The position numbers and the translations under genes were made by a program. Below are positions 1 through 7,550 of a stretch of 42,075 nt of DNA, in pieces. Every line of letters starts with the position of its first letter. The stretch's first letter is position 1. Origin of the DNA: Aeromicrobium sp. Lineage in GTDB: Bacteria; Actinomycetota; Actinomycetes; Propionibacteriales; Nocardioidaceae. The notes beneath the pieces are model-generated. The model was not told where the DNA came from, did no database searches, and saw only the letters and a program-made list of their open reading frames with translations. The DNA is taken from NCBI GenBank assembly GCA_025965115.1, contig JAOPXO010000097.1, positions 1 through 42,075 of the forward strand. Direction: 5' to 3'.

Positions 1-43
1 CGTTCGCTCACGGCGCTCCTTCGTCCTTCGTTGTCGTGTCTCG

Positions 44-116
44 CAGGGCAGGAGGGACTTGAACCCCCAACCTTCGGTTTTGGAGACCGATGCTCTGCCA
101 GTTGAGCTACTGCCCT
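44..116 (-). tRNA. tRNA-Trp (CCA)
   Basis: Reverse complement AGGGCAGTAGCTCAACTGGCAGAGCATCGGTCTCCAAAACCGAAGGTTGGGGGTTCAAGTCCCTCCTGCCCTG folds as a cloverleaf; anticodon CCA; acceptor AGGGCAG/CTGCCCT. Confidence 0.95.
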
Positions 117-251
117 AGGTCAATCTCGCTCCGGGGTCATACCCCGTCGGGGCATGACGATCTAGAGTGAATATTCACCGGTGGGTCAAGTGTACGGGGT
201 CGCCCCGGCCTCCGTCGAACCGAGTCAGAGCGGCCAACCGACGATGGCAGT

Positions 252-1307
252 ATGGCGGCCATGCCAATCGACGGGAGCGCGTTCCGACCGATCACCGCGC
301 TGCCCAAGGCACATCTGCACCTGCACTTCACCGGCTCGATGCGTCACGGGACGCTGCTGGAGCTCGCGGCCCGAGACGGCATCAAGCTACCCGCATCCCT
401 GGTCGAGGACTGGCCGCCGCAGCTCGTCGCCACCGACGAGAAGGGGTGGTTCCGGTTCCAACGGTTGTACGACGTCGCACGATCGGTCCTGCGCACGGAG
501 GATGACGTACGCCGTCTGGTCCTGGAGGCCGCTGTCGACGATGCCGCCGACGGCTCCGTCTGGACCGAGATCCAGGTCGATCCCTCGGGGTACGCCGCTC
601 GGTTCGGCGGCATCACGGCATTCACCGACCTCGTGATCGATGCCGTACGCGAAGCATCGGCACGCGCCGGCATCGGCATCGGCCTGGTGGTGGCGGCCAA
701 CCGCACGCGCCACCCGATGGATGCGCGCACGCTTGCGCGGCTGGCGGCGCAATACGCCGGACGTGGCGTGCTCGGCTTCGGTCTGTCCAATGACGAACGC
801 CGCGGCGACACCACGCAGTTCGCGCCGGCCTTCGCGATCGCCGAACGGGCCGGCCTCGCCCTCGTCCCGCATGGCGGCGAGCTGCTCGGCCCAGCCCATG
901 TGACCCAGTGCCTCGACAACCTCCACCCCAATCGACTCGGACACGGCGTGCGTGCCGCGGAGAACACCGCCGTCCTCGACCGGCTTGCGGCAACCGGAGT
1001 GGCGCTCGAGGTCTGTCCGACGTCGAATGTCTCGCTCGGGGTCTTCAGCACATTTGAGGAGGTACCGGTCCGCACTCTCGTCGCGGCCGGCATCGACGTG
1101 GCTCTCGGCGCGGACGATCCGTTGCTCTTCGGATCGAGCCTTGCCGGTCAGTACGCTGTGCTGCGTGCTGCCCAGGACTTCGAGGACGCGGAGCTCGCTG
1201 AACTCGCCCGGATGTCGGTCCGTCGTTCGTACGCGCCACCCGAGACCGTGAATGCCGCACTCGTCGGCATCGATGACTGGCTGTCCACGATGCCGGACCC
1301 GGCATGA
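252..1307 (+). CDS. add: Adenosine deaminase family amidohydrolase
   Basis: HLH metal motif near N-terminus, PHGGE, NRLGHGV, LEVCPTSN and GADDP motifs in the order expected for the family. Confidence 0.85.
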   Translation: MAAMPIDGSAFRPITALPKAHLHLHFTGSMRHGTLLELAARDGIKLPASLVEDWPPQLVATDEKGWFRFQRLYDVARSVLRTEDDVRRLVLEAAVDDAADGSVWTEIQVDPSGYAARFGGITAFTDLVIDAVREASARAGIGIGLVVAANRTRHPMDARTLARLAAQYAGRGVLGFGLSNDERRGDTTQFAPAFAIAERAGLALVPHGGELLGPAHVTQCLDNLHPNRLGHGVRAAENTAVLDRLAATGVALEVCPTSNVSLGVFSTFEEVPVRTLVAAGIDVALGADDPLLFGSSLAGQYAVLRAAQDFEDAELAELARMSVRRSYAPPETVNAALVGIDDWLSTMPDPA

Positions 1308-1642
1308 GATCTGATCCGCAGATGACCTGGATCGCGCCGCCGGCCGTCCTCCCGCTGCACCCGCGGGCGCGGGCAGCCCTGGTGCTCGGCATCGTCAGCG
1401 CCTTGGGCGCGCTCTTCCTTCTGCCGGCGCTCCTCGGACCGCTGGGCTGGTACTACGGTGCGGTCGCTCGCCGCGACATCGAACGCGAGCCGACTCGCTG
1501 GGGTGGGCACCGCGACGCCACGATCGGGATGACCTGCGGGATCATCGGCACCGCCCTCCTCGCATTGGCGCTGCTCGTGGCCGCGATCGCGATCGGTGGA
1601 TACGCGCTCCTGTTGGATCCGCAGTCCGGCTACGGCAGCTGA
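1304..1642 (+). CDS. Small DUF4190-like membrane protein
   Basis: ATGA overlap with add; LGIVSALGAL...GPLGWYYGAVARRDIE...GIIGTALL pattern with two TM segments. Confidence 0.7.
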   Translation: MRSDPQMTWIAPPAVLPLHPRARAALVLGIVSALGALFLLPALLGPLGWYYGAVARRDIEREPTRWGGHRDATIGMTCGIIGTALLALALLVAAIAIGGYALLLDPQSGYGS

Positions 1643-1664
1643 CTGCCTGTGGAAGGCTGACGCC

Positions 1665-2174
1665 ATGGCCGACGACGAGACACCGCAGGACGCTCCGCCG
1701 CCCCCGCCCGGTGGCCAGTACCCACCCAATTGGGGCAGTGCCTATCCCCCTCCGCCGCCGGGTGGCCAATACCCACCGAACTACGGCAGTGCGTACCCGC
1801 CCAACTACGGCAGTGCGTACCCGCCAGGCGGCCAACACCCGCCCGGCTATCCGCAGGGGTACGGCGCACCGAAGCACCCTCAGGCCACCACCGCCATGAT
1901 CCTCGGGATTGTGGGTCTCACGGGCGTGCTGTGCTGTGTGACGGCGTTCGCTGCTCCATTCGCATGGTGGTTCGGCGCCAAGGCAGTCAGGGAGATCGAC
2001 GCCAGTCCGGCGATGTACTCGGGACGCAGTGAAGCCAGCGCCGGCAAGATCATGGGCATCATCGGCACCGCCCTGATGATCCTCGGCATCGTCGGCATCA
2101 TCGCCCTCGTTGTCGTGGGCGTTGCGTCGGATTCCAGCTATGACTCCGACTACTTCATCGGCGGAGTGTTCTAG
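1665..2174 (+). CDS. DUF4190-like membrane protein with Pro/Gly/Tyr-rich N-terminus
   Basis: MADDETPQ start; PPGGQYPPNYGSAYPP repeats then LGIVGLTGVL...WWFGAKAVREID...GIIGTALMILG, paralogous to the upstream ORF. Confidence 0.75.
   Translation: MADDETPQDAPPPPPGGQYPPNWGSAYPPPPPGGQYPPNYGSAYPPNYGSAYPPGGQHPPGYPQGYGAPKHPQATTAMILGIVGLTGVLCCVTAFAAPFAWWFGAKAVREIDASPAMYSGRSEASAGKIMGIIGTALMILGIVGIIALVVVGVASDSSYDSDYFIGGVF
1779..1825 (+). repeat. 24-bp-period tandem duplication encoding PPNYGSAY
   Basis: aactacggcagtgcgtacccgcc occurs exactly at 1779 and 1803. Confidence 0.85.
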
Positions 2175-3190
2175 AGCTCGCAGCCGATCAGCACAGGCTC
2201 GTTGACGAGGGTGATGCCGTACGCGGCTCGGACGCCCTCGCGGATCTCGCGCGCGAGGGTGAGCAGCTCGGTCGTCGTCGCTCCCCCGCGATTGGTCAGT
2301 GCAAGTACGTGCTTGGTCGACAGCGACGCGTGATCGGTGCCGTAACCCTTGGCGAAGCCCGCGTGGTCGATCAACCATGCGGCACTGGTCTTGATCGTGC
2401 CGTCGGGTTGGGCGAATCGCGGCGCCTCTGGCGGCAGGTCGGCAGCTTCATCGGCGGTCAGCAAGGGGTTGGTGAAGAACGAGCCGGCGCTCCACGTGTC
2501 GTGGTCGTCGACGTCGAGCACCATGCCCTTGCCGCGGCGCAGCGCCAGCACGGATTCGCGGACCTTGGCAGCGGGGGCACGCTCCCCCACCTCGACGTCG
2601 AGCGTACGAGCCAGTTCGGCGTACGCGATGGGTGCTCCGAGATCGCCGAGCTCGAGCTGGAAGGTGACGGACAGGACGACAAAGCGGTGAGGCTCGGCCT
2701 TGAAGCGGCTCGAGCGATAGGTGAAGCCGCAGTCGGCGGCGGCGATCGTGCGGATCGCGCGGTCATAGCGGTCGTACGTTCGCACACTCGCGATAGTCTG
2801 CGAGACCTCCTGGCCGTAGGCACCGACATTCTGGATCGGTGTCGCTCCGGTTGAGCCAGGTATGCCCGACAGCGCCTCGATGCCGACCCAGCCTTCGGTG
2901 ATCGCCCGAGCCACGACCTCATCCCATGGCTCACCGGCGGCGACCGTGACCATCGCGCCACTACAGGCATCGGAGTCGACCTCGATGCCTCGCGTGAGTA
3001 TGCGGACGACGGTGCCACCGAATCCCTCATCGGCGACCACGAGATTGCTTCCGCCGGCGACGAGCAGCATGGGATCGCCGGCCTCGTCGGCAACGCGGAC
3101 GGCTTCGACCAGCTCGGACTCCGTGGCGGCCTCGATGACGGTCCGGGCGGGACCGCCGAGCCGCAGGGTCGTCAGGTCGGCGAGGTCCAT
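2171..3190 (-). CDS. murB: UDP-N-acetylenolpyruvoylglucosamine reductase (MurB)
   Basis: TTLRLGGPARTV, GGSNLVVADEGFGG, GIEALSGIPGSTGATPIQNVGAYGQE and SAAWLIDHAGFAKG motifs; start taken at MDLADL. Confidence 0.95.
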   Translation of the reverse strand: MDLADLTTLRLGGPARTVIEAATESELVEAVRVADEAGDPMLLVAGGSNLVVADEGFGGTVVRILTRGIEVDSDACSGAMVTVAAGEPWDEVVARAITEGWVGIEALSGIPGSTGATPIQNVGAYGQEVSQTIASVRTYDRYDRAIRTIAAADCGFTYRSSRFKAEPHRFVVLSVTFQLELGDLGAPIAYAELARTLDVEVGERAPAAKVRESVLALRRGKGMVLDVDDHDTWSAGSFFTNPLLTADEAADLPPEAPRFAQPDGTIKTSAAWLIDHAGFAKGYGTDHASLSTKHVLALTNRGGATTTELLTLAREIREGVRAAYGITLVNEPVLIGCEL

Positions 3191-3275
3191 GGCCGCGACG
3201 CTAGCAGTCACGTGACACAAGCTGCGCCCTAGCCAGCGCAAGCCTTGAAGGCGCGTTCGCGGCGCAGAGACGTAA

Positions 3276-3304
3276 GGCTCCCATCTGCCGGAACAGTGGG
3301 AGCC
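3276..3304 (-). terminator. Hairpin downstream of rpmG
   Basis: GGCTCCCA(T)CTG-CCGGAA-CAGTGGGAGCC stem-loop just beyond the rpmG stop. Confidence 0.65.
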
Positions 3305-3325
3305 GTCATACGAAGAAACAGAAAG

Positions 3326-3496
3326 TCAGCGAGTCTCGCGGTGCAGCGTGTGCCGCTTGTCGCGCGGGCAGAACTTCTTGAGGTCGAGACGATCGGGATC
3401 GTTGCGACGGTTCTTCTTTGTGATGTAGTTGCGTTCCTTGCACTCGGTGCAGGCCAAGGTGATCTTGGGACGAACGTCTGAGCTCTTGCTGGCCAC
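3326..3496 (-). CDS. rpmG: 50S ribosomal protein L33
   Basis: [50 protein letters not shown], 56 aa, GTG start. Confidence 0.95.
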   Translation of the reverse strand: MASKSSDVRPKITLACTECKERNYITKKNRRNDPDRLDLKKFCPRDKRHTLHRETR

Positions 3497-3550
3497 GAGG
3501 CTGCCTCTTCTTAGTCGATTGTGCTGGGGTCCTGCTGTGCAGTTGTGCGG

Positions 3551-3624
3551 TAGCGGGGGCGAGACTCGAACTCGCGACACCACGATTATGAGCCGTGTGC
3601 TCTAACCACCTGAGCTACCCCGCC
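3551..3624 (-). tRNA. tRNA-Met (CAT)
   Basis: Reverse complement GGCGGGGTAGCTCAGGTGGTTAGAGCACACGGCTCATAATCGTGGTGTCGCGAGTTCGAGTCTCGCCCCCGCTA; anticodon CAT. Confidence 0.93.
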
Positions 3625-3675
3625 GCGGCCACGGGTGACCCCATGTCCGAAGGACTCATCGTGCATCGAGTCCAG

Positions 3676-3748
3676 AGCCCCTTTACGGAATCGAACCGAA
3701 GACCTTTTCCTTACCATGGAAACGCTCTACCGACTGAGCTAAAGGGGC
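3676..3748 (-). tRNA. tRNA-Thr (GGT)
   Basis: Reverse complement GCCCCTTTAGCTCAGTCGGTAGAGCGTTTCCATGGTAAGGAAAAGGTCTTCGGTTCGATTCCGTAAAGGGGCT; anticodon GGT. Confidence 0.93.
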
Positions 3749-3822
3749 AAGCCGACGTCCCAAGATACACGGAGTGGGACCTGATTTCGAAATCGGGTGG
3801 ACCTGCAGGCCGCACCGTGAAT

Positions 3823-4848
3823 TCAGGCTGTCGCAGCGGCCAGGCGTGAGGGCCACAGCGGACCCTCGTAGATGAACCCGGTGTAGCCCTGCACGAGATC
3901 GGCGCCGGCCGCGAGCCGGGCGCGTACGTCGTCAGGAGTGGTCACGCCGCCGACGGAGATGATTGCCAACCGGTCACCGACGCGAGCCCTCAGACGTACG
4001 AGAACTTCGGTCGCCCGCTCGGCGAGGATCGGGCCGGACAGCCCACCCGCACCAGCCGCATCAATCACGTTGCGCGAGGTCAGGAGGCCAGCAGGTCGGT
4101 CGATCGTGGTGTTGGTGGCGCTGATGCCGTCGAGTCCGAGCTCGAGCGCGAGATCGGCGATCGCGTCGACATCGTCGTCCGAGAGGTCAGGGGCGATCTT
4201 CACCACCAGCGGGACGCGGCCACCCGTCGTGCGGTCGGCGACCTCCTTGACGGCCGCCAGCAACGGGCGGAGCTCATCGACTGCCTGCAGGTCCCTGAGC
4301 CCTGGCGTGTTGGGCGATGACACATTGACGACGAGGTAGCTGGCGAACGGTGCGAGCAGCCGCGCGCTCTCGACATAATCGGCGATCGCGTCCCTGGCCT
4401 CGACGATCTTGGTCTTGCCGATGTTGACGCCGATGACTGCGTCACGGCCGGCCTTCTTCCGACGCAGTCGATGAAGCCGGGCGGCAACCTCGGCGGCTCC
4501 CTCGTTGTTGAAACCCATGCGGTTGACGATGGCCCGGTCGTCCACGAGTCGGAACAGACGCGGCTTCGGGTTGCCAGGCTGAGGACGGGCCGTGACGGTG
4601 CCGATCTCGACATGGCCGAAGCCGAGTGCCAGCAGTCCGGGCACGGCGCGCGCATTCTTGTCGAACCCCGCTGCCAGGCCGAAGGCATGGGGGAATTGGA
4701 CGCCCATGACCGTGCGCGGCGCGTGTGTCTTCGGGAGGGCCAGTCGGGTGGCGAAGCGTCCGGCGCGGATCGCTGCGAAGCCTCGCTCGTGGGCCTTTTC
4801 GGGATCCATTGATGTGAAGGCGGCGTCGAAGAAGGCGCGGTAGACCAC
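3823..4848 (-). CDS. pyrD: Dihydroorotate dehydrogenase, class 2 (quinone type)
   Basis: [60 protein letters not shown] and [15 protein letters not shown] motifs; GTG start at VVYRAFFD. Confidence 0.95.
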   Translation of the reverse strand: MVYRAFFDAAFTSMDPEKAHERGFAAIRAGRFATRLALPKTHAPRTVMGVQFPHAFGLAAGFDKNARAVPGLLALGFGHVEIGTVTARPQPGNPKPRLFRLVDDRAIVNRMGFNNEGAAEVAARLHRLRRKKAGRDAVIGVNIGKTKIVEARDAIADYVESARLLAPFASYLVVNVSSPNTPGLRDLQAVDELRPLLAAVKEVADRTTGGRVPLVVKIAPDLSDDDVDAIADLALELGLDGISATNTTIDRPAGLLTSRNVIDAAGAGGLSGPILAERATEVLVRLRARVGDRLAIISVGGVTTPDDVRARLAAGADLVQGYTGFIYEGPLWPSRLAAATA

Positions 4849-4852
4849 GAGG

Positions 4853-6193
4853 TCAGCGTATCGGCACCTGGATGCTGAAGATCGCGCCGCTTTGGGGCGC
4901 CGAACGTACATCGAGCTGCACATCCATCCGGGTGGCCAGCCGATGGGCGATCGACAGGCCGAGTCCGGTGCCGACGCTCCGTAGCTCGCGATATTTGGCG
5001 TGAAGGGCACCGCGCTCGAAGGTCGCGGCGATATCGGCCGGATCGAGCCCTGGTCCGGCGTCCTCGACCTCGATGATCACGCCCGACGGCGTGGTCTTCG
5101 TACGTACGACAACGCCACCGCCGGCGGGTGTCGCGCGGATGGCATTCTCGACCAGGCCGTCGAGCAATTGTCGGAGGCGCATCGGATCGGTGTGCACCGT
5201 CGCGCCACTGCCCTCTGCGTGCAGCGCGATCCCCTCACGTTCACACGTCGCCTGCCAGGCATCGAGCAGATCGGTGAGCAGCTGGTTGAGCTGGACGTCG
5301 ACCGCTTCGATCGCGAAGTCGTCGGCCTCGAGTCGGGCGAGGGCGAGCAGATCGCTCACGAATCGGTCGAGCCGCGCGGTCTCGGCGACGAGGGTCTCCC
5401 CGGTCGCCTTCATCTCGTCGGCCCCGATTGCTCCGTCCGCCAGCGCCTCGGCGTAGCCGCGCAGTGCGGTGAGCGGTGTACGTATTTCGTGCGAGATCGA
5501 CAGCAGGAACTCGCGCTGCCGGCCCTCACTGGCAATCAGCGCATCGTCGAGCGCCGACACGGCCCGGCTCATGTCGGCGATCTCGCGGACGGACGAGGGG
5601 GCGATCGCGATGCCGCGCTCTCCGGCCGCCAGCCGGCGGGCGGCAGTCGCGGCCTCCGCCACCGAGCGATTGAGAGTACGAGAGAGCACCAGGCCGAGAG
5701 TGCCGGCAGCGCCGAGGCCGACCAGCAGCGCGAGGAGAAGACGATGCCGCAGCGCGGTGGTGGCCTCGTCGACGGCTCCCACCGGTTGCACCGCGATGAC
5801 GCTGAAGCCTCGCCGAGTGGCACGCCCCTCAACGAGCAGCTCCTGGCCGTTGACCTTCATCGAGGTCGACAGCTTGCCCGCCGTCAGCACGGTGTTGATC
5901 TGGGCGGGCGTCAGCACATCGCCCGCCGCACCGGACACCTCGCCGTTGCGGCGCACTATCGCGTAGCTGCGATCGTCGGTGCCCACGATCTTCTGCTTCT
6001 CAGCCATCAGCTTTGCAGTCGCGACCGGCTTGGCGGCGAGTGTGTCGATCGCGCGGACAAGCTGGACACGAGCCTGGTCCCGAGCAACGCTGCGAACCAA
6101 CGGAACAGACAAGGCGAATGCCACGGCGGCCACGATCACGCCACCGGCCAGAGTCACCAGCAGGATCCGTCGCGACAACGGTGCAGTCCTCAT
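4853..6193 (-). CDS. Sensor histidine kinase (HAMP, HisKA, HATPase)
   Basis: [21 protein letters not shown]-box, [20 protein letters not shown]-box, VEDAGPGL and [16 protein letters not shown] overlap with response regulator. Confidence 0.93.
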   Translation of the reverse strand: MRTAPLSRRILLVTLAGGVIVAAVAFALSVPLVRSVARDQARVQLVRAIDTLAAKPVATAKLMAEKQKIVGTDDRSYAIVRRNGEVSGAAGDVLTPAQINTVLTAGKLSTSMKVNGQELLVEGRATRRGFSVIAVQPVGAVDEATTALRHRLLLALLVGLGAAGTLGLVLSRTLNRSVAEAATAARRLAAGERGIAIAPSSVREIADMSRAVSALDDALIASEGRQREFLLSISHEIRTPLTALRGYAEALADGAIGADEMKATGETLVAETARLDRFVSDLLALARLEADDFAIEAVDVQLNQLLTDLLDAWQATCEREGIALHAEGSGATVHTDPMRLRQLLDGLVENAIRATPAGGGVVVRTKTTPSGVIIEVEDAGPGLDPADIAATFERGALHAKYRELRSVGTGLGLSIAHRLATRMDVQLDVRSAPQSGAIFSIQVPIR

Positions 6194-6876
6194 GACGCAG
6201 CTGACGAGTAGCCGACACCACGGTGCGTACGAATGGGCGACCCGTCACCGAGCTTCGCCCGCAACTGGGCCACATGCACATCGACCGTGCGACTTCCGCC
6301 GTATGCGGCTGTGCCCCACACCGAACCGAGGAGCTGCTCACGGGTGAAGACCATGCCGGGCCGGCGCATCAAGGCTGCGAGCAGGTCAAACTCGGTGGCC
6401 GTCAGCACGACCTCCCGGCCATCGACCAGCACGCGACGACTGGCCGGCTCGAGACGGATGGCGCCAGTCTCCAGTACGGCACTGCCGGCGACCCCGTTGG
6501 TGCGTCGGAGCACGGTTCCCACCCGGGCGACCAGCTCCCGCGGCGAGAACGGCTTGGTGACGTAGTCGTCCGCGCCCAGCTCGAGTCCGACAATACGGTC
6601 GACCTCGTCGTCGCGGGCCGTGACGAAGATGACCGGCGTCCAGTCGTCCTGAGCCCGAAGCCGCCGGCACACCTCTATGCCGTCCGCGCCGGGGAGGCCG
6701 ACATCGAGAATGATCAGGGCCGGACGCAATGCGCGCACCTGGGCAAGGCCGAGCTCGCCGTCGTGCTCGACGTGCACACCGAATCCGGCCCGCGAAAGGT
6801 AGAGACGGAGGAGGTCAGCAATCGACGGCTCGTCCTCGATCACGAGGATCAGTCCCTTGGCCGCTGCGGTCTCCAC
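6190..6876 (-). CDS. OmpR-family response regulator
   Basis: VIEDEPSIADLLRLYL receiver, ELGADDYVTKPFSPREL, winged-helix C-terminus RTVDVHVAQLRAKLG...RTHRGVGY; GTG start. Confidence 0.93.
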   Translation of the reverse strand: METAAAKGLILVIEDEPSIADLLRLYLSRAGFGVHVEHDGELGLAQVRALRPALIILDVGLPGADGIEVCRRLRAQDDWTPVIFVTARDDEVDRIVGLELGADDYVTKPFSPRELVARVGTVLRRTNGVAGSAVLETGAIRLEPASRRVLVDGREVVLTATEFDLLAALMRRPGMVFTREQLLGSVWGTAAYGGSRTVDVHVAQLRAKLGDGSPIRTHRGVGYSSAAS

Positions 6877-7024
6877 ATGCCCATGAAACAGGACATACGT
6901 GTCAGAGGACGGTGACGGCCGTGATCCTTACACACTCCGAACATGTTCTGAATCGCCTCCTTGCCTGCACGCGCCACGGTGGGAACGGTCGGGACACGCC
7001 CGATCCTGAAGCAGAGGAACTCAC

Positions 7025-7531
7025 ATGACGATCATCAAGACGGCACTCAACCGCCGGATCTGGTTTGGCTCGATCGCTCTCGCCCTCGTCGCAGCCGTTG
7101 GAGGTGCCATCTGGCTGACCTCCGAGCCGAGTAGTGCCGACGCCAATGTCGCTCAGACCGCAGCGACCCTCGACCAGGCACTCACCGCGGACAACGACAA
7201 TCCCGGCAACACCGACCGGGCACGTGACCTCAAGGCAGCGCGCGGACTTGAGGGCCAGGCTCGCCTCGACGCGATAAAGAAGGTCCACGCCGATGCCTTG
7301 GCCGGCAAGTACGGCACCAAGGTCGAGAAGCGGGTCGAGAAGCGGACCGACCGACGCGCCGCGGTGTTCGCCCTGCTGCCCGACAACCTTCAGGCCGACC
7401 TGACCAAGCTCAAGGCGATGCCCGCGGGCGACGACCGTACGACGTTCCGCAAGCAGATCCGCAAGGATGCGCTCGACGGCAAATACGGCGACAAGGTGCA
7501 GAAGGCTGCCGAGCTGCTCAAGAAGAAGTGA
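7025..7531 (+). CDS. Small exported or membrane-anchored Lys-rich protein with internal repeat
   Basis: N-terminal TM/signal segment; two copies of a DAL(A/D)GKYG(T/D)KV(E/Q)K-type unit; AGAGGAA upstream of ATG. Confidence 0.7.
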   Translation: MTIIKTALNRRIWFGSIALALVAAVGGAIWLTSEPSSADANVAQTAATLDQALTADNDNPGNTDRARDLKAARGLEGQARLDAIKKVHADALAGKYGTKVEKRVEKRTDRRAAVFALLPDNLQADLTKLKAMPAGDDRTTFRKQIRKDALDGKYGDKVQKAAELLKKK

Positions 7532-7550
7532 CGGTTGAGTGGCGAGGCGC

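Noticed and set aside
1665-1860. Proline/tyrosine repeat region as a CRISPR or mobile repeat
   Set aside because: It is an in-frame coding repeat with a 24-bp period and no spacers.
5000-6211. Long + strand ORF (403 aa) opposite the histidine kinase
   Set aside because: High-GC antisense shadow ORF; the translation is low-complexity in Arg/Gly/Asp while the opposite strand encodes a clear kinase.
6939-6948. GAACATGTTC read as a KstR or LexA (SOS) box
   Set aside because: KstR needs T and A at the outer positions, which are C and G here; the actinobacterial LexA box needs 4 nt between GAAC and GTTC, and only 2 are present. Kept only as a generic palindrome.
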